Part shown: one piece after another, positions 32,957-40,419 of the stretch
How the letters are laid out: each line of letters starts with the position of its first letter
Position numbering within the stretch: position 1 is the stretch's first letter
Source of the DNA: Cryptosporangium sp044454545
GTDB taxonomy: Bacteria > Actinomycetota > Actinomycetes > Mycobacteriales > Cryptosporangiaceae
NCBI RefSeq assembly: GCF_044454545.1
Contig: NZ_JBITDV010000002.1
Coordinates: forward strand, 186,001-250,000
DNA length: 64,000 bases
Reading direction: 5' to 3'
Position numbers and translations under genes: made by a program
The notes under the pieces: generated by a model
What the model was told of the DNA's origin: nothing
Database searches by the model: none
The model's input: only the letters and a program-made list of their open reading frames with translations

Positions 32957-34327
32957 GTGACCGCCGAGCACCACGGAACGGGCGGCGTACCGGACGAGGC
33001 CCCGGACGCCGCTTCGGATGCTGGGCCGGAACCGGCGCTTCCGGACGCCGTCCGGGCGCGGGTGGTCGCGCTCGCCGTCGACCTGTTCCCGACGCTCGGT
33101 GCGGACGTGCTGCCGGGCCCGCTCCGCCGGTTCGCGCACTTCACGCCCGCACGCCGGGCGAAGATGGCCGGGCCGAGCGTCGCCGCGCAGCTCACGGCCG
33201 ATCCGGCGTTCCGCGAGCGGCTCGCCGAGAAGGCGGTCGAGGCCGCCGGTCCGCTCGGCGAGGCGGTGGTGGCGGGCACGCCGCCGGGCGCCGCCGACCC
33301 GGTCGAGGTGGCCGCGCTGGCCTACCTGGCCCGTCCCCGGCACTGGGCCGATCTGGTCGAGGCCGCGTCCGCGACGGTGGCTGCCGCGGCGGAGTCCGAG
33401 CAGGTCCAGGCAGCCAACCGGCAGATCGAACGGCTCACCGAGCAGCTCGAGCGGGCCCGGGTGAATGCCAAGGCCGACGCGGACAAGTTGCGGTCCGATC
33501 TGGCGGGCGTCCGAGCCGAGGCGGACGAGATGCGCGCTCGCGTCCGCGAGCTGGGCAAGGCACTGCGCGACTCCGAGCAGGACGTCCGGCGGCTCACCGA
33601 AGCGGTGTCGACCGAGCGGGGCCGGGTCGCGGCGCAGTCCAGCACGGCCGACGCCGAGATCCGCCGCCTGCGCAGCCGACTCGCGGACGCCGAGCGCGAG
33701 CGCGAGCAGGGCAAGTCCGCCAGCCGGGCCGGCCGGGCCACCGAAGACGCCCGGCTCTGGCTGCTGCTGGAGACGATCGGCAACGCGGCCCAGGGCCTGC
33801 GCCGCGAACTCGCGCTGGCGCCGCCCGACACGATGCCCGCCGACGCCGTCGCCGCCGAAGCGGCCGTCACGAGCACCCAGCCGAAGCCCGGTGGCAGCCG
33901 CCTCTGGGCCGCGGACGAGCCGGCCCGGCTCGACCAGTTGCTCGGGTTGCCGCGCGTGCACCTCGTCATCGACGGCTACAACGTCACCAAGACGGGTTTC
34001 CCCGAGCTGGCGCTGGAGCAGCAGCGGACGCGGCTGCTGGCCGGACTGGCGGGCCTCGCCGCCCAGACGAACGCCGAGATCACCGTCGTGTTCGACGGGG
34101 CGTCGCGGCTCGCCGTGGCGCCCGGCAGCCCGCGCGGCGTGCGGGTGATCTTCAGCCCGGCGGGCGTGACCGCCGACGAGGTCATCCGGCGGCTGGTGCG
34201 GGCCGAACCGGCCGGGCGTCCGGTGGTCGTGGTCTCCTCCGACAAGGAGGTCGCCGGCGGGATCCGGCGGTCCGGTGCCTATGCGGTGCCGTCGATCGTG
34301 CTGGTCAGGCGCTTGGACCGGGCTTAG
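32957..34327 (+). CDS. NYN/YacP-type (PIN-like) RNA-binding protein with coiled coil
   Basis: This predicts 456 residues from GTG 32957. The N-terminal region (about 20-130) is helical. A long coiled coil covers about 140-260 (heptads such as QIERLTEQLERAR, ELGKALRDSEQDVRRLTE). The C-terminal NYN domain begins LPRVHLVIDGYNVTKTGFPEL (about 333) and contains VVFDGAS, FSPAGVTADEVI and VVVSSDKEVAGG, the acidic residues expected of a PIN-like nuclease. The likely role is RNA processing, inferred. It is divergent from the exonuclease gene (111 bp). Confidence 0.88.
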   Translation: MTAEHHGTGGVPDEAPDAASDAGPEPALPDAVRARVVALAVDLFPTLGADVLPGPLRRFAHFTPARRAKMAGPSVAAQLTADPAFRERLAEKAVEAAGPLGEAVVAGTPPGAADPVEVAALAYLARPRHWADLVEAASATVAAAAESEQVQAANRQIERLTEQLERARVNAKADADKLRSDLAGVRAEADEMRARVRELGKALRDSEQDVRRLTEAVSTERGRVAAQSSTADAEIRRLRSRLADAEREREQGKSASRAGRATEDARLWLLLETIGNAAQGLRRELALAPPDTMPADAVAAEAAVTSTQPKPGGSRLWAADEPARLDQLLGLPRVHLVIDGYNVTKTGFPELALEQQRTRLLAGLAGLAAQTNAEITVVFDGASRLAVAPGSPRGVRVIFSPAGVTADEVIRRLVRAEPAGRPVVVVSSDKEVAGGIRRSGAYAVPSIVLVRRLDRA

Positions 34328-34395
34328 CGCGGTTTTGTCGGACCCCCTGCTTACCGTGCGTGTGTAACGAGATGCACGGAAGGGAGGCGACGACA

Positions 34396-34671
34396 ATGCT
34401 CATCGATTGCGACGCGTGTGGGGTTCGCGGCCCAGGCTGTGCCGACTGCGTGATCAGCGCGTTGGTCGGCGGCCCGCCGCCCGGCGTGGAGCTCGACCGG
34501 CTGCCGGCGGGGGTGGAGCTCGAGGAAGAGGAGAACGCCGCGCTGCTGGCGTTCGCCGCCGGCGGGATGGACCTGGAGTTCCTGTCGATCACGGCGTCCG
34601 ACCCCGAGCGAGACAACGGGTGGCTCGGCGCTCGCCACGACGCCGAGGAGCGAGCCCGCCGCGCCGGCTGA
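34396..34671 (+). CDS. Small Cys-motif conserved actinobacterial protein
   Basis: This predicts 91 residues from ATG 34396 with ribosome site AGGGAGG. The N-terminus MLIDCDACGVRGPGCADCV has four Cys in a spaced arrangement suggesting a zinc or cluster site. The rest is acidic (VELEEEENAALLAFAAGGMD). Similar short proteins are common in actinobacteria, beside a cell-wall hydrolase gene in relatives as I recall; no such gene is here. Function unknown. Confidence 0.8.
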   Translation: MLIDCDACGVRGPGCADCVISALVGGPPPGVELDRLPAGVELEEEENAALLAFAAGGMDLEFLSITASDPERDNGWLGARHDAEERARRAG

Positions 34672-35117
34672 CGGTCGCCGCGCGTCACCGCGGCCCGCGA
34701 GGCCGGGCGCCGGCGGGGGTCCGGTGGGGCGGGGGTGCGGCGGCGCGGGGGTCCGGTGGCGCGGGGTTCGGTGGGGCGGGAGTCCGGTGGCGCGGAGGTC
34801 CGGTGGGGCGGGGATTCGGCGGTGCGGTGCGGTCCGGCGGTGCGGCGGTGTGGTGCGGTGCGGTCCGGCGGTGCGGCTAGGTGCCCAGGGCGCGGGCCAG
34901 GTGCCTAGGGCGCGCGGTGGTGCTTGGCGCGGTGCCCGGGGCGCGCTTGGTGCGGTGCCTGGGGTGCGCGGTGGTGCGGGGTGCGTCCGGTGGTTCGGCT
35001 CGTCCTGGGGCGCTGCGGCGGCTGCCGATCTCCGATCCGGTCGGGCTGCCTCAGCGCCACGCGAGTCGGGGCTCGGGCGCAGGACGGCGAGTTTCCTCCG
35101 GCTGCGAGAATCGACGC
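34672..35117. other. 446-bp gene-free gap with degenerate G-rich tandem repeats
   Basis: From about 34717 to 34810, 15-17 bp units of the type GGTCCGGTGGGGCGGG recur in degenerate form. From 34828 to 34880 GCGGTGCGGTCCGGCGGTGC occurs twice. After that come GGTGCCxxGGGCGCG-like units. The plus strand is strongly G-rich. No supported reading frame, tRNA or clear promoter was found. Confidence 0.6.
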
Positions 35118-36695
35118 GTGTCCAGCCGCGTCGTCGCCCTGATCGCCTTCCTGATCCTCGGCGCCGCCACAGTGCTCACCGCCGGATTCCTCACCCCCTG
35201 GCGCACCGCCCCGGCCCCCGACGCGGGCGCCCCCGACGCCGGCCCTCCCGACCCCGGCACCTCCGGCACCCGCGCCCCCGCCGCCTCCGCCACCCCCGCC
35301 TCCGGCAGCCCCGCCTCCGGCAGCCCCGCCTCCGGCAGCCCCGCCTCCGGCAGCCCCGCCTCCGGCAGCCCCGCCTCCGGCACCCGCGCCCCCGGCAGCC
35401 CCGCCACCCCCGCCACCGGCAGCCCCGGCGCCAGCGCCTCCAGCACCAGCAGCCCCGGCGCCAGCGCCAGCGCCCCCGGCGCCAGCGCCCCCGGCGCCGG
35501 CGCTCCCGGCACCCGCGGCGGCGGCGCGCCCGACGCCTCCACCGACTTCAGCGACGCCGAGATCGCCCGCGGCAGCGCGTTCCGGGCCGCGGTGCGCCCC
35601 TGGTCGCTCAGCCGGCTGCTCGTCGGCCTGATCGTCGCCCTCGCGCTCGGGCTCACCCCGCTGGGCGCCCGCCTGATCGGCGCCGCCGCTCGGCCGCTGG
35701 GCGGCTCCTGGTGGGCCGAGGCACTCCTCGGCGGCCTCGTCCTCGGCCTGGTGGCCACGATCGCCACGCTGCCGCTCGCCGCGCGCACCGAGGTCCTGCT
35801 CCGCCGCTTCGGGCTCTCCACCCAGAACTGGGGCGGCTGGTTCGCCGACCAGGCCAAGGGCTGGGCGATCTCCGCGGTCCTCACCGCCGTCGTGACCCTG
35901 GTGCTGTTCGCGCTGATCCGCGCCACCCCGGACTGGTGGTGGACCTGGGCCGCAGCCGGCGCGGCCGCGTTCGTGTTCCTCGCGTCGTTCGCGTTCCCGG
36001 TACTGATCGAGCCGGTGTTCAACAAGTTCACCCCGATGCCCGACTCCGCGCTGCGCACGAGCATCCTGCAGCTCGCCGAACGCGACGGTGAGCCGGTGAA
36101 GGACGTCCTGATCGCGGACGCCTCCCGGCGGACCACCGCGCTCAACGCCTACGTCTCGGGCTACGGCGCCAGCCGCCGGATCGTCATCTACGACACGCTC
36201 CTGAAGGACGCTCCGCCCGACGAGATCGAGTCCGTCGTCGCCCACGAGCTCGGGCACGCGGTCGACGGCGACGTCGTCACCGGCACCGTCCTGGGCGCGC
36301 TGGGCGCGGCCGCCGCGGTCTGCGGGCTGGCGCTGCTCGGCGCCTGGAGTCCACTCCTGAAACGGGCGGGCGTCGACGACCTGACCGATCCGCGCTCGCT
36401 CGGGCTGCTGCTCGCGATCATCGCGGTGGTCGGGGCGCTCGCCACGCCGATGCAGGCCGTCGTCTCGCGCCGGATCGAGGCGCGCGCCGACGAGCACTCG
36501 CTGGAACTCACCCGAGACCCGGAGGCTTTCGTGTCGATGGAGCGCCGACTGGCTCTGCAGAACCGGGCGGACCTGCGTCCGAACCCGTTCTTCCAGTTCT
36601 GGTTCGGCACCCACCCGACCACTGTGGAGCGCATCGCGGCGGCCAGGGAGTTCGCCGCCCGCGAGCACCTCCCGATCCCGGGGCCGGCCCGGTGA
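35118..36695 (+). CDS. M48-family membrane metalloprotease (Ste24/HtpX-like) with long low-complexity insertion
   Basis: This predicts 525 residues from GTG 35118. A first helix (VVALIAFLILGAATVLTAGF) is followed by about 115 residues rich in Ala/Gly/Pro/Ser, including five exact ASGSP units from a DNA minisatellite. The catalytic part starts at about 155 with further helices. Zinc ligands are in VVAHELGHAVDGD (about residue 374) and the downstream Glu in RIEARADEHS. MERRLALQNRADLRPNPF is near the C-terminus. The substrate is unknown. It overlaps pimB by GTGA. Confidence 0.88.
   Translation: MSSRVVALIAFLILGAATVLTAGFLTPWRTAPAPDAGAPDAGPPDPGTSGTRAPAASATPASGSPASGSPASGSPASGSPASGSPASGTRAPGSPATPATGSPGASASSTSSPGASASAPGASAPGAGAPGTRGGGAPDASTDFSDAEIARGSAFRAAVRPWSLSRLLVGLIVALALGLTPLGARLIGAAARPLGGSWWAEALLGGLVLGLVATIATLPLAARTEVLLRRFGLSTQNWGGWFADQAKGWAISAVLTAVVTLVLFALIRATPDWWWTWAAAGAAAFVFLASFAFPVLIEPVFNKFTPMPDSALRTSILQLAERDGEPVKDVLIADASRRTTALNAYVSGYGASRRIVIYDTLLKDAPPDEIESVVAHELGHAVDGDVVTGTVLGALGAAAAVCGLALLGAWSPLLKRAGVDDLTDPRSLGLLLAIIAVVGALATPMQAVVSRRIEARADEHSLELTRDPEAFVSMERRLALQNRADLRPNPFFQFWFGTHPTTVERIAAAREFAAREHLPIPGPAR
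35298..35372. repeat. Coding minisatellite, 5 x 15 bp, in the M48 protease linker
   Basis: Five identical GCCTCCGGCAGCCCC units encode (ASGSP)5 and a partial sixth follows. Identity at synonymous positions indicates recent slippage. Confidence 0.88.
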
Positions 36696-37816
36696 AGACG
36701 CTGCTCGTCACGAACGACTTCCCGCCCCGCCCCGGCGGCATCCAGACTTTCGTCCACCAGCTGGCGGTGCGTCAGCCGGCGGATTCGCTGGTCGTCTACG
36801 CGTCCAGCTGGAAGGGTGCGGAGGAGTTCGACGCGCAGCAACCGTTTCCGGTCGTGCGCCACCCGTCCGAGCTGCTGATCCCCACGCCCGGAGCCGCGAA
36901 GCGGATCGTCGCCACGGCGCGGGAGCACGGATGCACCACGGCCTGGTACGGCGCGGCGGCGCCGCTGGGCCTGCTGGCGCCGACGCTGCGGAAGCGGGCC
37001 GGGGTGACCTGGCAGGTGGCGCAGACGCACGGGCACGAGGCCGGCTGGGCGGCGCTGCCGGGGGCGCGCCGGCTGCTCAGCCGGATCGCCGACGGCGTGG
37101 ACGTGATCACGTACCTGGGGGCCTACACGCGCTCGAAGCTGGCCGGTCCGGTCGGGCATCGCGCGACGCTCGTCCACCTGCCCGGCGGCGTGAACACGGC
37201 CGAGTTCCACCCGGGTGTGGACGCGTCCGCCGTGCGCCGCCGGTACGGCATCCATGACCGGCCGACGATCGTCTGCGTGTCCCGGCTGGTGCCGCGCAAA
37301 GGCCAGGACCAGCTCATCCGTGCGCTGCCGGCGATCCGGAGCCGGGTCGAGGACGCGGCTCTGCTGCTGGTCAGCGGCGGGCCCTACCGGGAGACGCTGC
37401 AGAAGCTCGCCCACGAGCACGGCGTCGCCGACGACGTGAAGTTCACCGGCTCGGTGCCGTGGTCGGAGCTCCCGGCGCACTACGCGGCCGGTGACGTGTT
37501 CGCGATGCCGTGCCGCACCCGCCGCCGCGGCCTGGACGTCGAAGGGCTCGGGATCGTCTACCTGGAAGCGTCGGCGACCGGGCTGCCGGTGATCGCGGGC
37601 GACTCCGGGGGAGCGCCGGACGCGGTGCTGGAAGGCGAGACCGGCTACGTGGTGGGCGGCCGCGACCTCGACGCGCTCGTCGAACGGGCCGTCGAGCTGC
37701 TGGCCGACCCGGAACGGGCCCGCACGATGGGCAAGGCCGGCCGCGACTGGGTCGAGCGCGACTGGCACTGGGACACGCTCGCGGCCAGGATGACGCAGTT
37801 GCTCAGCGGCCCCTGA
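36692..37816 (+). CDS. pimB: GT4-type mannosyltransferase, PimB'-like
   Basis: This 374-residue protein starts with GTG 36692 overlapping the protease stop. It would add mannose from GDP-mannose to phosphatidylinositol monomannoside at the cytoplasmic membrane. Motifs: NDFPPRPGGIQTFVHQLA at the N-terminus, HLPGGVNTAEFHPG at mid-protein, and the GT4 EX7E motif in EGLGIVYLEASATGLPVIAG (about residue 286). The M. tuberculosis equivalent in the same neighbourhood is Rv2188c. Its stop is in the loop of the hairpin at 37801-37828. Confidence 0.93.
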   Translation: MKTLLVTNDFPPRPGGIQTFVHQLAVRQPADSLVVYASSWKGAEEFDAQQPFPVVRHPSELLIPTPGAAKRIVATAREHGCTTAWYGAAAPLGLLAPTLRKRAGVTWQVAQTHGHEAGWAALPGARRLLSRIADGVDVITYLGAYTRSKLAGPVGHRATLVHLPGGVNTAEFHPGVDASAVRRRYGIHDRPTIVCVSRLVPRKGQDQLIRALPAIRSRVEDAALLLVSGGPYRETLQKLAHEHGVADDVKFTGSVPWSELPAHYAAGDVFAMPCRTRRRGLDVEGLGIVYLEASATGLPVIAGDSGGAPDAVLEGETGYVVGGRDLDALVERAVELLADPERARTMGKAGRDWVERDWHWDTLAARMTQLLSGP

Positions 37817-37828
37817 GGGCCGCTGAGC
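37801..37828. terminator. Hairpin terminator enclosing the pimB stop codon
   Basis: GCTCAGCGGCCC-CTGA-GGGCCGCTGAGC: a perfect 12-bp stem whose loop contains the pimB TGA. The stop of the convergent response-regulator gene lies 11 nt on, so it may work both ways. Confidence 0.82.
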
Positions 37829-37838
37829 ACGACGTGCG

Positions 37839-38534
37839 CTACAGCCCGGGCGTGTTCGGCGCCTCGAGCAGCCCCAGGCGCAGGGCGGTCATCAGGGCCT
37901 GGGCCCGGTTGCCCGCGCCGAGCTTCTCGTAGAGCTTCGAGATGTGCGTCTTGGCGGTCGATTCGCTGACGTAGAGCTGCTTCGCGATACCGGCGACGCT
38001 CATGCCGTCCGCGAGCAGCCGCAGTACCTGGCTCTCCCGTGGCGACAAGTGCGGGCCGCTCGGGGTGAGCCGCCGCTTCATCGCGCTGGCCAGATCGGAC
38101 GCGGTGAACGCGTTCGGCGACGACGCGGCGTGCCGCGCGGACGCGACCACCTCGTCGGCCGGTGCGTTCTTCGGCACGAACGCCGACGCGCCCGCCTCGA
38201 GTGCGCCGAACAGCTGGTCGTCGCCCGCGTACATGGTCAGGACCACGATGCCGATGTCGGCCCGGGACGACCGGAGCGCCTTCGTCGCTTCGAGCCCGCT
38301 GCCGTCCGGAAGCCGTAGATCCATGATCACGACGTCGGGCTTGAGCTCGGAGGCTTTGCGGAGCGCATCGGCAACCGACCCGGCCTCACCGACGACCTCG
38401 AAACCCGGGTCTCGCTCGAACGCGTGGCGAAGCCCTTGCCGGATCAGATCGTGGTCATCGACGAGGAGAACAGTCGTTACCCCGCCGCTGGCCTCGCCCC
38501 CCGGCGGGCTGGGGAAGGACCTGTTGTCAGTCAC
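37839..38534 (-). CDS. NarL/LuxR-family response regulator
   Basis: This 231-residue protein starts with GTG 38534; AGGAGG lies about 11 nt upstream. The receiver domain (about 20-138) has VDDHD, phospho-acceptor VIMDLRLPDGSG, T in VVLTMYAG and VPKNAP. The HTH domain (about 165-225) starts LSPRESQVLRLLADGMSVAGIAKQL and VSESTAKTHISKLYEKL. The partner histidine kinase is upstream on the same strand beyond a 243-bp gap. Confidence 0.93.
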   Translation of the reverse strand: MTDNRSFPSPPGGEASGGVTTVLLVDDHDLIRQGLRHAFERDPGFEVVGEAGSVADALRKASELKPDVVIMDLRLPDGSGLEATKALRSSRADIGIVVLTMYAGDDQLFGALEAGASAFVPKNAPADEVVASARHAASSPNAFTASDLASAMKRRLTPSGPHLSPRESQVLRLLADGMSVAGIAKQLYVSESTAKTHISKLYEKLGAGNRAQALMTALRLGLLEAPNTPGL

Positions 38535-38777
38535 TGTCTGGCCGCACCTCCTGCGCGATCACGTTATACGATCCGTCGCCTAAAGTTCTCATATCAGGGT
38601 CTCTGTAGCTGTTGGCCAGGAAGAATGCTTTCCGAACGGCCATAGTGGACCAATTATCGGCCCACCGGAAGCTGCGGAAAACGCTCGTTGGCACGAATTA
38701 TGCCATTCGCGACGCTAAGTAGCCATGCCGGTGCGAATTGTTCTCGGAAATCCCTACAAAATGAAGGAACAGATTTC
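38535..38777. promoter_or_regulatory. AT-richer gap between kinase and regulator genes
   Basis: This stretch has more A/T than its surroundings (for example ATTATCGG, GTTATACG, CTCATATCAG). On the minus strand TATAAC at about 38564-38569 may serve as a -10 box for the response regulator. There is no supported gene. A separate promoter for the regulator would let it be expressed apart from the kinase. Confidence 0.35.
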
Positions 38778-40343
38778 TCAACCAGCAGTTCCCTGTCGTG
38801 TTCTACCCCCCAGCACCACCCGAACTGTCGTCCCTTTGGGGGCACGCGGCACGATTTCCAACTCCGCGCGCACCCGATTCGCCCGTTCGGCCATGATCGT
38901 CATTCCGTATCGGCCGTCCGGCCGCTCCTTGCCCAGGCCCTTGCCGTCGTCACTGACCTCGATCTGCGCGTACGGAGGGTCGACCTCGCACGCCACCCAG
39001 AGGTTCGCGGCTCCGGCGTGTTTCCGGGCGTTCGTGACCGCCTCCTGCGCGATCCGCAGCAGCTCCGACTCGATCGCGGCGGGGAGCCGGGCGGTGGACT
39101 CGTCCAGCGAGAGGTGCACCCGGAACCCGGCCGAGCTGCCGATCGTCCGGGCGTAGTCGGCGATCGCCGACCCCAGCCCGCCGTGCCGGTCGACGTCGCT
39201 GCGCAGTTCGAACAGCGAGAGGCGCAGCTCGGTGATGACCCGGGTGACCTCCGTGCGCAGCAGCCGCAGCGTGCTCTCGGCCGCTTCGCTGCCCTCCGGC
39301 AGGTCGGCGATCGCGTTGTCGATGCCGTAGCCGACCATCACGAGTTCCTGCGCGACGCCGTCGTGGATCTCGCGGGCCAGCCGCTGCCGCTCCTCGACCG
39401 TCGCCAGCCCGCGCACCTCGTCGAAGAGCAGCGCGGTCTCCAGCCGGAGCGCGGCGTTGCCGACGACCTCGACCGCCTCGGGCACGACGGACGGCGGGTA
39501 GGCGCCCACCCGGTCGGACTCCAGCACGACCAGACCCACGGTCCGGACGCCGGTGATCATCGGCAACACGAGCACCGACACCGACCCGGACGGTCCCGCC
39601 CGGTCCAGCGACCGGCTGGAGAGTTGCGGCTGCTGGCTCGCCCAGGTGTCGGCGAGCGGCGTGTCGGCGTCGAACGACGTCTCCCAGGCGACGCGCCCCG
39701 GCGCGCGTTGCGTCAGCACCTCCAGCCGTCCGCCCCCGCTGCCGGTGAGCACCGCGCTGCGGTCCGCCGGTGCGACCCGGTGCAACTCGTCGAGCAGGCG
39801 GTCGGCGAGGCTACCGGGGTCGAGCGTGCCGGGCAGCTGGCGGGCGATCGTCCGCAGCTGGGTCAGCAGACGCGCGGCCTGGACGATGTCGGGTTCGACG
39901 GCGTCCGCGCGGCTGCGGATCAGCCGCCGGATGGCCAGCCCGAGTACACCGGCCACCGCGGCGAGCACCGTCCACTCCAGCGCCGCTAGCGTGAACGTCG
40001 ACGCGCCGAGCTGGTCCTGCAGCGCGCCGGCGACGACGAGCGCGACGATCGTCACCACCATCAGCCCGGCCAGCTCGAGCGCACCGAGCACGGCACCGAC
40101 CGCGAACGCCGGTGCGGCCAGGTAGCTCAGCAGCAGCGCCGGGTGGATCGCCGCCTCCTCGCCCGGAGGCGTGGCGGCGGCCATCGACACGACGATGACC
40201 TCGGCCAGCCATCCGATCCGGGCCGGCCACACCCGCTCCGGCGCGACCAGCCCCGGCGCGGCGGCCAGCGCGAACAGCGCGCACCAGAGCAGCGTCGGCG
40301 TGATCGAGCGCGTGCCGGCCAGCGACAGCACGACGACCAGCAC
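38778..40343 (-). CDS. NarX/DesK-type sensor histidine kinase
   Basis: This predicts 521 residues from GTG 40343; an earlier non-ATG start is possible since the first helix is at the very N-terminus. About five membrane helices (1-135), then a GAF-like region (about 160-305), then HisKA_3 with ATVEERQRLAREIHDGVAQELV (phospho-His, about residue 320) and a HATPase domain with IAQEAVTNARKHAGA (N-box) and VSDDGKGLGKE. The partner is the NarL-type regulator downstream. It lies 76 bp downstream of the acyl-CoA ligase gene. The signal is unknown. Confidence 0.92.
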   Translation of the reverse strand: MLVVVLSLAGTRSITPTLLWCALFALAAAPGLVAPERVWPARIGWLAEVIVVSMAAATPPGEEAAIHPALLLSYLAAPAFAVGAVLGALELAGLMVVTIVALVVAGALQDQLGASTFTLAALEWTVLAAVAGVLGLAIRRLIRSRADAVEPDIVQAARLLTQLRTIARQLPGTLDPGSLADRLLDELHRVAPADRSAVLTGSGGGRLEVLTQRAPGRVAWETSFDADTPLADTWASQQPQLSSRSLDRAGPSGSVSVLVLPMITGVRTVGLVVLESDRVGAYPPSVVPEAVEVVGNAALRLETALLFDEVRGLATVEERQRLAREIHDGVAQELVMVGYGIDNAIADLPEGSEAAESTLRLLRTEVTRVITELRLSLFELRSDVDRHGGLGSAIADYARTIGSSAGFRVHLSLDESTARLPAAIESELLRIAQEAVTNARKHAGAANLWVACEVDPPYAQIEVSDDGKGLGKERPDGRYGMTIMAERANRVRAELEIVPRAPKGTTVRVVLGGRTRQGTAG

Positions 40344-40419
40344 GAGCAGGGAGCCCCGAACCAGCCGGGTGAGGGCGGCGGTTTCCCACCAGGTGACCGG
40401 TACCCGCCCCAGCAGGGAT

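Noticed and set aside
32846..34396. A 517-codon in-frame extension upstream of the exonuclease/GIY-YIG gene on the minus strand
   Set aside because: It lies antisense to the well-supported NYN/YacP gene and has Arg/Gly-rich shadow composition. The true start is ATG 32845, next to the exonuclease domain.
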